Of a stretch of DNA of 6,102 nucleotides, positions 1-5,471 are shown piece after piece. Source of the stretch: CAZOKZ01 sp964580585. Lineage in GTDB: Bacteria > Sumerlaeota > Sumerlaeia > SLMS01 > JAHLLQ01. Made by a program: the position numbers and the translations under genes. The stretch is from NCBI GenBank assembly GCA_964580585.1, contig CAZOKZ010000118.1, positions 1 to 6,102 of the forward strand, read 5' to 3'. The notes below the pieces were generated by a model, which was given only the letters and a program-made list of their open reading frames with translations, ran no database searches and was not told the DNA's origin. The stretch's first letter is position 1. Each line of letters begins with the position of its first letter.

Positions 1-1
1 C

Positions 2-226
2 CAGGGCAAAAATATCCTGGGCCTGTATGCCGAAATCACCCGCACGGATTTCGTGGTGGTGATGGACAAAAAGGACGTCGTTCAGTATGCGGGTGAAGTT
101 CCCGTGGGCGATGGCAAGACGATCCTTGCCTTCCCGGGTCTGGACGCGACGCACCCGGTTCGCACGAGCACGTTGCTGTTCGAGCCTGAAAACTACCGTT
201 ACGAAGCAACCCTCAACGAGGATTGA
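2..226 (+). CDS. C-terminal fragment of an unrecognised protein (5' end outside window)
   Basis: The reading frame is open from the first complete codon to the TGA at 224-226 and gives 74 residues, ending YRYEATLNED. It has no start in the window, so it is the 3' end of a gene that begins upstream. The codons look coding (G/C-rich third positions) and a strong intrinsic terminator follows 55 bases after the stop, which supports a real gene end. The segment alternates short hydrophobic strands (LGLYAEI, DFVVVMD, TILAFPG, TSTLLFEP) with charged turns, which suggests a beta-rich fold. I recognise no family motif and assign no function. A different frame across 87-383 is a shadow running into the terminator. 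Confidence 0.75.
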   Translation, partial: QGKNILGLYAEITRTDFVVVMDKKDVVQYAGEVPVGDGKTILAFPGLDATHPVRTSTLLFEPENYRYEATLNED

Positions 227-281
227 TTTCAAACGACTAAAGAACTTTATCGCATCAAACTTCCTAAAATTCGCCTCATTG

Positions 282-310
282 GCCGGTCCTCTATCGGACC
301 GGCTTTTTTT
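282..310 (+). terminator. Intrinsic terminator of the upstream gene
   Basis: GCCGGTCC (282-289) and GGACCGGC (296-303) form a perfect 8-bp GC-rich stem with a 6-base loop, followed at once by seven T (304-310). It lies 55 bases after the stop at 226 and isolates the upstream gene from the kinase. Confidence 0.93.
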
Positions 311-421
311 CATTCCCGAACCCTGCTTGACACCCCAGTCTCTTTGCGCCGAATTGATGGGATCAACCCACCTTATCAGGTAGTTTGGAGAGGCCGAAGC
401 AGATACGCCACATCACGATCA

Positions 422-460
422 GGGGACCTGAGAGAAATCCCGAAAGGTTCTCCTTTTTTT
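422..460 (+). terminator. Terminator-like hairpin in the kinase leader (possible attenuator)
   Basis: GGGGACCT (422-429) can pair with AGGTTCTCC (445-453), with one G-T wobble and one bulged T, and seven T follow (454-460). A smaller alternative fold pairs GAGAA with TTCTC around a GAAA-type loop. There is no gene between the first terminator (282-310) and this one, so it either ends a short untranslated RNA or acts as an attenuator 84 bases before the kinase start. The 5' arm overlaps ACCTGA (426-431), which can instead pair with TCAGGT (376-381). The folding is by eye only. Confidence 0.5.
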
Positions 461-461
461 G

Positions 462-500
462 TGTCAACTGCTTGACAGGTTGGGGTGAAAATTTAAAGAT
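462..500 (+). promoter_or_regulatory. Candidate sigma-70 promoter with overlapping palindromic operator, upstream of the kinase
   Basis: TTGACA (472-477) is a perfect -35 hexamer. A weak -10 candidate (TAAAGA/AAAGAT) lies at 494-500, with 16-17 bases between. The -35 is also the right half of a perfect inverted repeat, TGTCAA-CTGC-TTGACA (462-477), a typical form for a dimeric repressor site. The kinase ATG is 44 bases after the -10 candidate. The same ten bases CTGCTTGACA also occur at 323-332. The -35 and palindrome are seen directly; promoter function is inferred and the -10 is poor. Confidence 0.4.
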
Positions 501-543
501 ACAGAGCGATGAAGGTTGTGATTTCTGACATCAACGGTCCAGT

Positions 544-2061
544 ATGACTGTTTCAGCACCCGTAATTGTCCAGTGTCCACACTGTACGTCGGACGTGCCT
601 GTGCCTCGCTTTCGCGAAGGCGCCGTGGACCGCAAAGTGCGCTGCCGTTGCCGCGTATGTGGAACATTGCTCGCCATTCACCGCCCCAACCGCAATCCCC
701 TCGCCGAAGATGAAGAAAGCGACGGCAATAATCGCGATCAAAGTTTCCATCTGCCTGGTTACGAGCTCCTGGGCGAATTGGGACGCGGCGGCATGGGCGT
801 GGTTTACAGCGCCGTGCGTCTGCTGGACAAAGAACTCGTCGCAATCAAAGTCCTGCCCCCCGAATGCGCCCGCTATCCCGAGTTGATCAATCGTTTCGAC
901 CTCGAAGCCCAGATGATGGCGACGTTGACGCATCCGAGCATCGTCCCGATTCTCGACCGTGGCCAAATGGGCAATCACTCCTATATCGTCATGGATTACA
1001 TCCCGGGTTGTAACCTGAAGCACCGGATTCACAAGGCAGCGCCGCTTTCCATCGAGGAAGTTGTCGCCATCGCCACGCCGGTTTCCGAAGCCATTCAATG
1101 TTGCCACGAAATTGGCCTCGTCCACCGCGACTTGAAGCCCGCCAACGTGCTGCTTTCGCAACTTGGCCAGGTCCAGGTCACTGACTTCGGCATTGCGAAC
1201 CTGATTCAACGTCTCGGGCACCAAACCGAATTCGGCGTGATGATCGGCACTCCGCAATACGTGGCTCCCGAGCAGATGAAAGACGGCAGCAAAGTCGATA
1301 CGCGCGCCGACCAATATTCTCTCGCCGTTATCATGTACGAAATGCTGACCGGTATGTTGCCCGTTGGTGTGTTTGAATTGGCGAGTAAAACTTGCGATGA
1401 ACTGACGGCAGAAGCCGAAGCGGCCCTGATGAAAGCGCTCGCGCGTAATTCACAAGATCGCTTCGAGTCCATGCGCCAGTTTTTACGCGCGTTCCGCCGG
1501 GGACTCAACCTGCCCGAGGATCGCACATTGCCCGAAAACCTGATTCGAGCAGCGGCAGCTTCCTCGTCGGCTTGTATCATTACCGATTCGGGAAATGCGG
1601 ACTCGCCCGTCGAGGTCAATATTCTCGCCGACGACTGGGCAAAAACCTACGAAGATATGTCCGCGCCCACCGAAGACGAATCCAGCGTGATCGAGGACGA
1701 CGAGCCGTCGTCGGTAAATTTGTCGTTCAACGATTCTCAGGACGAAATCGAGTATCGTATCGAAGGCGAAGACCCCATCGAGGAAGAAGCCGAGGAGGAA
1801 GAAGAGGATTTTTCCGAGGATGACATGGAGGACGAGGAAACCGACCTTCCCCCACCGAATCGCGACGAAGACAGCGACGGCGCACCGATAGACCCGCCTT
1901 CCGGCGCGATGCCCGACCCCCCCAGCAGCACGCCCAATCCGCTGTCGAGCGAGGCCACCGCGCCGCAGCCGTTTTCGTCCTTTTACATCGCCACTCTATC
2001 GGGCGTCATCCTGGCGCTGATCCTGGTGCTGGTCTATTTGATCATCCGCGTGGTGACGTGA
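544..2061 (+). CDS. Membrane-anchored Hanks-type Ser/Thr protein kinase with N-terminal zinc ribbon
   Basis: This 505-residue protein should phosphorylate Ser/Thr on target proteins with ATP. Residues 11-39 hold CPHC and CRCRVC (Cys 11, 14, 34, 36, 39), a small zinc-ribbon-like finger. The kinase domain spans about 73-316 and has all the catalytic parts: glycine loop GRGGMG (80-85), VAIK with Lys102, helix-C Glu121, HRDLKPAN (194-201, Asp196), DFG (214-216), GTPQYVAPE (235-243) and Asp256. An acidic low-complexity, Pro/Ser-rich tail (about 365-475, densest at 404-434) leads to one membrane helix at about 478-502, so the kinase should face the cytoplasm with almost nothing outside. It has no PASTA or other extracellular sensor domain. 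The ATG at 544 places the finger correctly, but there is no clear Shine-Dalgarno before it. A putative promoter and attenuator lie upstream. The kinase call is firm; the substrate is unknown. Confidence 0.96.
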   Translation: MTVSAPVIVQCPHCTSDVPVPRFREGAVDRKVRCRCRVCGTLLAIHRPNRNPLAEDEESDGNNRDQSFHLPGYELLGELGRGGMGVVYSAVRLLDKELVAIKVLPPECARYPELINRFDLEAQMMATLTHPSIVPILDRGQMGNHSYIVMDYIPGCNLKHRIHKAAPLSIEEVVAIATPVSEAIQCCHEIGLVHRDLKPANVLLSQLGQVQVTDFGIANLIQRLGHQTEFGVMIGTPQYVAPEQMKDGSKVDTRADQYSLAVIMYEMLTGMLPVGVFELASKTCDELTAEAEAALMKALARNSQDRFESMRQFLRAFRRGLNLPEDRTLPENLIRAAAASSSACIITDSGNADSPVEVNILADDWAKTYEDMSAPTEDESSVIEDDEPSSVNLSFNDSQDEIEYRIEGEDPIEEEAEEEEEDFSEDDMEDEETDLPPPNRDEDSDGAPIDPPSGAMPDPPSSTPNPLSSEATAPQPFSSFYIATLSGVILALILVLVYLIIRVVT

Positions 2062-2082
2062 GGGATTCGATAATCCGCGCGC

Positions 2083-2328
2083 CTAAATGATCCATAACGC
2101 GGTAATCAAAATCATCGCATTCAACCCAACGCGAAAAAATAGCTCGCTCGACCCTCTCATAATAGATATCACCAAAGCAAAAATATAGGTTGTTAACAGA
2201 CTGCTGGCGAATATTTGCGCTTCGAGCAATTCGGTTCCGCAGTAATGATCCAGTGAACCATTACATAATCGACTAATCCCCCAAAATGTTAGTGGATAGC
2301 TCAAAAGGAATATATCTTCTGCGTCCAC
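2083..2328 (-). CDS. Small hypothetical membrane protein (81 aa, GTG start)
   Basis: No family is recognised. The ORF reads from GTG (2328) to TAG (2083). GGGAGG (2335-2340) sits 6 bases before the GTG, an excellent ribosome binding site, and an in-frame TAG directly precedes the GTG, which fixes the start. The product is hydrophobic: one likely helix at about residues 37-57, a second at about 63-81 running to the C-terminus, and a hydrophobic N-terminal stretch (5-18). GC is about 41% by my count, well below the neighbours, with many A/T-ending codons, so it may be recently acquired or weakly constrained. It lies alone on the minus strand, converging on the kinase and 100 bases downstream of the 94-residue membrane gene on the same strand. 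It could be a chance ORF in AT-rich DNA; the ribosome binding site argues against that. Confidence 0.5.
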   Translation of the reverse strand: MDAEDIFLLSYPLTFWGISRLCNGSLDHYCGTELLEAQIFASSLLTTYIFALVISIMRGSSELFFRVGLNAMILITALWII

Positions 2329-2334
2329 CTACAG

Positions 2335-2340
2335 CCTCCC
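2335..2340 (-). promoter_or_regulatory. Strong ribosome binding site deciding a GTG start
   Basis: Read on the minus strand, GGGAGG ends 6 bases before the GTG at 2328. It is the best-matched Shine-Dalgarno in the window and is the main reason for calling the small membrane ORF. Confidence 0.55.
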
Positions 2341-2428
2341 ACATAACTCTCAATGGTCAAAGCGAATCGATGCCGTGAAACATTTCGAGCACGGTGATTG
2401 TTCTACTGATTGGAAATGCTAAAGCTGT

Positions 2429-2713
2429 TTACGGCGCGACAAACATCATCGCGATGCCAACGAAGGCGGCGAAAACCACCACGCTGGCGATGATGATGGC
2501 GGCCCAGGGAAGTCCCTCGCGCGAGCGACGCTGGACAAATGGCGGCGGTTGGACCAGGAAAGAGCCAGAATCAGGATCGCTCATCTCGATGTGGTGGCGA
2601 AACTGGTCCAACCGCGCTTGAAGACGTTGCTCGACTTCCACGGGGACGGGGGTGTCCTCGCGGTGGCGAATGATTTCTTCCAGCCGCTTGCGCGGGTCTT
2701 TATCGAGCGTCAT
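2429..2713 (-). CDS. Single-pass membrane protein coupled to the ECF sigma factor (candidate anti-sigma factor)
   Basis: This 94-residue protein has a charged, helical N-terminal part (1-67, with a repeated Arg/Glu/Gln pattern at 10-42), a Pro-rich linker (55-60, QPPPFV) and one membrane helix (about 69-92) ending two residues before the C-terminus. Its ATG overlaps the sigma factor TGA as ATGA (2710-2713), so translation is probably coupled and the products made in step. The arrangement, with a sigma factor followed by a small protein having a cytoplasmic N-terminus and one membrane segment, is that of an ECF sigma/anti-sigma pair. It contains no Cys, so it lacks the HxxxCxxC zinc motif of ZAS-type anti-sigma factors, and it has almost no extracytoplasmic part. 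The anti-sigma role is inferred from context alone. No clear Shine-Dalgarno is seen. Confidence 0.8.
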   Translation of the reverse strand: MTLDKDPRKRLEEIIRHREDTPVPVEVEQRLQARLDQFRHHIEMSDPDSGSFLVQPPPFVQRRSREGLPWAAIIIASVVVFAAFVGIAMMFVAP

Positions 2714-3255
2714 GCGGTGACTGCTTTCAGTTCAAGGGTGGGGGGCGCCATGTGAGCGAGCAGTTCGCGCAGGCGGGTGCGCCCACGGGCCACGTGCGTA
2801 CGCGCGGTGGCTTCGCTGCATTCCAGGGCGTCGGCAATTTCGGCGTAACTGTGATGGTAAACCAGGCGCATCAGAATGGCCTCGGACTGCTGGCGCGAGA
2901 GTTGGCTGATGGCTTCCATGATTTCCTGCTGCTGGTCTTCGTGCACCAGCGCATCGACCGCGTTTTTTTGCGGCGCGCGCAACTGGTAGCGATAGTCGTC
3001 GATGTTTTCGCCGCGTTGTTGGCGGACTTTGCGTCGCAACACGTCGCACGCCGAGTTGATGCAGATACGCAGCACCAGGGCGCGCGGGTTTTTATGGCGT
3101 TGGATGCGGTCGAACTTGCGCCACATCACCGTCAGGGCTTCCTGCATGGCGTCGTCCGCGTCATCCGCGTCGTGGACAATGCGCCAAATCGTTCGGACCA
3201 TCTGGTTTTCGAGGGGTTTGACCACTCGTTCGTAGTCTTCTTCTCGTGTGCTCAT
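2710..3255 (-). CDS. ECF-type RNA polymerase sigma factor (sigma-70 family)
   Basis: This 181-residue protein has the usual ECF length and two-domain layout. Region 2 covers about residues 8-78, with the acidic 2.2 helix DADDAMQEALTVMWRKF (32-48) and the basic end DVLRRK (71-76). Region 4 covers about 110-168, with a helix-turn-helix at SYAEIADALECSEATARTHV (136-155) followed by ARGRTRLRELL for -35 recognition. It should direct RNA polymerase to a small set of promoters. The ATG at 3255 is supported by GGAGAGAGG 9 bases upstream (3265-3273). It overlaps the downstream membrane gene by four bases, which suggests membrane-based control. A tail of about 13 residues follows region 4. I did not find a convincing autoregulated promoter. 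The ECF group cannot be set by eye. Confidence 0.93.
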   Translation of the reverse strand: MSTREEDYERVVKPLENQMVRTIWRIVHDADDADDAMQEALTVMWRKFDRIQRHKNPRALVLRICINSACDVLRRKVRQQRGENIDDYRYQLRAPQKNAVDALVHEDQQQEIMEAISQLSRQQSEAILMRLVYHHSYAEIADALECSEATARTHVARGRTRLRELLAHMAPPTLELKAVTA

Positions 3256-3285
3256 AACATACGGCCTCTCTCCCGCGGGCTGCCC

Positions 3286-3313
3286 TCATCCAATAGTTTC
3301 CCGCTTTGGATGA
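3286..3313. repeat. Perfect 8-bp inverted repeat in the sigma factor leader
   Basis: TCATCCAA (3286-3293) and TTGGATGA (3306-3313) are exact reverse complements around a 12-base centre. The element lies 31-58 bases before the sigma factor start, next to a TATA-like stretch (3316-3322). It could be an operator or a hairpin in the sigma mRNA leader. Another palindrome, CCCGCGGG (3272-3279), overlaps the ribosome binding site. Confidence 0.5.
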
Positions 3314-3366
3314 TGATATACTACGAACAGACCGCTTCGTGCAGCCAAAATGTTGACGTGGAGGCG

Positions 3367-3387
3367 AAAAAAAAAAGACGTTTTTTT
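3367..3387. other. A10-GACG-T7 self-complementary tract in the gap between two minus-strand genes
   Basis: Ten A (3367-3376), GACG, then seven T (3381-3387) lie in the 227-base gap (3256-3482) between the secreted-protein gene and the sigma factor gene. The run can form only a weak A/T stem. In minus-strand direction it lies about 95 bases after the stop of the 572-residue gene, so it may help end transcription or be bent, promoter-associated DNA. No GC-rich terminator is seen in this gap. Confidence 0.3.
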
Positions 3388-3453
3388 GCACCATCTTCAA
3401 AAAAGATTAAGAGACTGAAGGGACGTTGCCAAAACATTGTTACTACAATTTAA

Positions 3454-3477
3454 TTTCGCCTTTATCCTTTCGCCTTT
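3454..3477. repeat. Short tandem repeat after the secreted-protein gene
   Basis: TTTCGCCTTT occurs at 3454-3463 and again at 3468-3477, a 14-base period, directly after the stop codon at 3483-3485. It has only two copies and its role is unknown. Confidence 0.5.
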
Positions 3478-3482
3478 CAATC

Positions 3483-5201
3483 TCACTCTAAATCCGGCGC
3501 TTCGTAGCTCGTTACCTTGATTTGCTTCAAGAACGCCGCCGGGGTTTGGTTTGTGTCGTTTCCGGGCGCGTGCAGGTGCATCATGTCGAACGCGAGTCGT
3601 AATTCCTGGCGGTCGATTTCACGCGGCGGAACAAACCACGTTTCCAGGGTCTTTTCGCTCCAACCCGGACGCGGCAGGGTGACGTCTCGCGGATCGACCG
3701 ACGGAACCAGCGTTACCTGGGCACTGAACTCGTTATCCACGGTGTGAATGCGCACGCGGATGTTCGGGTTCCACGGCGGATTTTCCGCCGTGCCGATCGT
3801 TCCCGCTTCGATCCGATACCAACGGTCGGAATTTGCCGCGAGCGACAGCGTGCCCTTTGGCGTGTACCACGATCCAAACGAATACACGTCGAATCCGTCG
3901 GCGTTTTTTTCCAGCGGTCCGATGGATTGCACGCCAAGCCCCTGATCGGTGATTTCATAGGACACCGGCTTGCCGCCGTAATCGTTTCGGACGTGTTGCC
4001 ATTCGCCTGATTGTTTGGAGCTGAAGACTTTGTGGTATTCGGTTTTCGGCTTGGTCAAGGTATTCGGATCGACAAATCGCTCTGTCAAATGCCCAAGCCA
4101 GATGGAGTGGCCGGTCGCCCCCTGGCCATCGTATTGTTGCAATCCGAAAACGAGGTCTATTCCATCGCGGGCATTCCCATCGGCGGTAAACGCAGGCACC
4201 GGAACGATTGTCCGGTACGTGGTGCCACGCGTGCCAGGAGCCAGGGAGTATCGTTCGTCTTTGCCACGAAACGCGAGGTCCTGAAACAACCATTCGTATG
4301 TCAAAAACCCGTTGGCCGTTCCAACTCCAAGACGCACAGCGGGCGATTTAATTCCATCGACGTCCGATCCCACGCGCCAGTCGGTAACATAAAGTTGCCC
4401 AGCGGCAGGTTTACGCCACGCGCCCAGGCGTTCGGAATCGTAGGCCCAGGAGCCAACCGATCCAACGGCGTAGGATTCAATCACGAGGCCTTTGCCGGGC
4501 TCGAACCGCCCGACGGGGCGGACTTCCGCGAAATCCGGCAACGTGGCGGTATATTTCCAAAATCCGGACGACTCGCGTCCGGCAAAATCGGTGTCCAGCA
4601 TGGGACGGTTGGAATCGAGTACGACGCTGGCCACTTGACCCAGCGGTTGGTTCCGCCCGGCTGGAGCCATGGGGTTCCCTTGGGCGTCCACCGCTTCGGC
4701 AAGCGGTTGGTCGCCATCGAATCCCGATGCCAGTTCGATAACGAATCGGCCCGAGGCGCTCAGTTCGATGGGAACGCGCACCGTGGCTACATGGATAGGC
4801 GCCGTGGCGCTAAAAGCACTCGATTGCGCAGTGATGGGATAGATGGCTCCCCGATATTCCACAACAGAACCGGTGATCACCCCTTCATTCGTCTGACGAC
4901 GAATGCCCGCATTTTCCGCGTAAAACAAGGTGGGCACGGCGGAACTTTTCTCGCCTGCCGCCATGTCGAGATAAAGCTTCTGAGCGTCTTCTTCCGACAC
5001 ACGCAGCGTAAAATGCGTCGCCGCAACCGATCGCGGGCAATCGGCCAGCATGATTTTCAGCTCGACCGCTTCGCCCGGCGCCGCGTGATAGTCAGCTTTG
5101 TCGAACTGGAATTGCTGAGCCGACACGGACGAGATCACTCCCCCCGCCGTAATTCCGGTGACGGCAAATCGAATGATCGAACGGCGCCAAGTAAAGGTCA
5201 T
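3483..5201 (-). CDS. Secreted beta-rich protein with internal domain duplication, function unknown
   Basis: The start is taken at ATG 5201 (572 residues), because AGGAG (5211-5215) sits 9 bases upstream and the protein then begins with a classic signal peptide: basic TWRRSIIR, a hydrophobic core, and a VSA cleavage site before Gln29. The longer frame from 5261 would bury that signal behind 20 residues. After cleavage comes a beta-rich domain (about 30-195) whose AAPGEAVELKIML opening and GVITGSVV strand resemble cohesin-like or carbohydrate-binding sandwiches; this is a weak guess. Residues of about 211-380 and 397-565 are two diverged copies of one domain, sharing SGxW, GKGLVIES/GLGVQSI, a GSW motif, DWRV/WYRI, VRLGV/VRIHT and a late (V)P strand. 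There is no C-terminal anchor or sorting signal. It is probably periplasmic or exported and binds or processes a surface ligand; no catalytic motif is seen. Confidence 0.88.
   Translation of the reverse strand: MTFTWRRSIIRFAVTGITAGGVISSVSAQQFQFDKADYHAAPGEAVELKIMLADCPRSVAATHFTLRVSEEDAQKLYLDMAAGEKSSAVPTLFYAENAGIRRQTNEGVITGSVVEYRGAIYPITAQSSAFSATAPIHVATVRVPIELSASGRFVIELASGFDGDQPLAEAVDAQGNPMAPAGRNQPLGQVASVVLDSNRPMLDTDFAGRESSGFWKYTATLPDFAEVRPVGRFEPGKGLVIESYAVGSVGSWAYDSERLGAWRKPAAGQLYVTDWRVGSDVDGIKSPAVRLGVGTANGFLTYEWLFQDLAFRGKDERYSLAPGTRGTTYRTIVPVPAFTADGNARDGIDLVFGLQQYDGQGATGHSIWLGHLTERFVDPNTLTKPKTEYHKVFSSKQSGEWQHVRNDYGGKPVSYEITDQGLGVQSIGPLEKNADGFDVYSFGSWYTPKGTLSLAANSDRWYRIEAGTIGTAENPPWNPNIRVRIHTVDNEFSAQVTLVPSVDPRDVTLPRPGWSEKTLETWFVPPREIDRQELRLAFDMMHLHAPGNDTNQTPAAFLKQIKVTSYEAPDLE
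3504..4019 (-). repeat. Second copy of duplicated domain in the secreted protein
   Basis: It encodes about residues 395-566. The counterparts are SGEWQH, GLGVQSIG, FGSWYT, DRWYRIEAG and NIRVRIHT, then LETWFVPP and ELRLAFDM. The order and spacing follow the first copy. It ends 7 residues before the stop. Confidence 0.55.
4062..4571 (-). repeat. First copy of duplicated domain in the secreted protein
   Basis: It encodes about residues 211-380 of the 572-residue protein. Landmarks are SGFWKY, GKGLVIES, VGSWAY, YVTDWRVGSD and SPAVRLGV, then a TYRTIVPVP strand and GIDLVFGL. The spacing of these matches the second copy at protein level; the DNA is no longer similar, so the duplication is old. Confidence 0.55.
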
Positions 5202-5471
5202 GCGAGCGTTCTCCTGAACGAATCGGGCGTCACAAAGAAGCCCGGCAAATGATTTTTCCACTACTCGCGGCGGGGTGCAAACGCGTCAACCGCAAAGGGA
5301 GTCAGGTAATTGGACCGCGCGAGAACCCGAAAGGAAAGGCAGTTCGGGTGAGTTGACACGCTTCCACGTTTTTTTCGGTTCCCTGACTCGACAAAATTCC
5401 ATTGCCTGAAAATACCGTATCGGGATTTGCTCGTGTGGTTTCATCGCTCACACTCCAGGCTCCTGTCCATT
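5202..5471. promoter_or_regulatory. Divergent intergenic region with nested inverted repeats
   Basis: This 270-base gap separates the divergent secreted-protein and rhodanese genes and should carry both promoters. ACCCGAA (5325-5331) and TTCGGGT (5343-5349) form a perfect 7-bp stem with an 11-base loop. GAGTCAGG (5299-5306) and CCTGACTC (5382-5389) form an outer inverted repeat around it. TTGACA (5353-5358, +), TCGACA (5388-5393, +) and TTGACG (5284-5289, -) are -35-like, but none has a good -10 at normal spacing. A frame starting at TTG 5427 continues into the rhodanese but has no ribosome binding site. Confidence 0.4.

Noticed and set aside
87..383. Plus-strand frame of 98 codons over the first terminator
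   Set aside because: It runs through the terminator hairpin and is in a different frame from the real gene end at 226. Its first part is Arg-rich shadow sequence.
376..431. SRP RNA, tRNA or a known riboswitch in the kinase leader
   Set aside because: The SRP core (GGAAGGAAGCAGC-like) is absent, there is no tRNA cloverleaf, and similarities to TPP (CTGAGA, ACCTGA) and SAM elements are only short fragments.
227..475. The frame of the first gene stays open after its TGA through both hairpins to the TGA at 473-475
   Set aside because: Stop readthrough or a recoded TGA was considered, but the frame would translate the terminator and has no coding character there. The openness is most likely chance.
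553..1314. Minus-strand open frame (253 codons) opposite the kinase
   Set aside because: It overlaps the catalytic kinase domain fully, and the translation shows no motif. It is an antisense shadow.
2063..2076. GGATT-CGAT-AATCC hairpin just after the kinase stop as a terminator
   Set aside because: The stem is only 5 bp with no T tract, which is too weak to call.
2378..2418. CATTTC/GAAATG inverted repeat after the 94-residue gene as its terminator
   Set aside because: The arms are 6 bp with a long loop and no T tract.
2752..3453. Plus-strand open frame (233 codons) opposite the sigma factor
   Set aside because: The sigma factor frame has clear regions 2 and 4 and a ribosome binding site. 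This frame runs into the poly-A tract and ends in low-complexity Lys/Arg.
4011..5252. Long plus-strand open frame (413 codons) opposite the secreted-protein gene
   Set aside because: It lies opposite a gene with a signal peptide, ribosome binding site and internal repeats. Its translation is rich in Arg/Gly with no domain pattern, as expected of an antisense shadow in GC-rich DNA.
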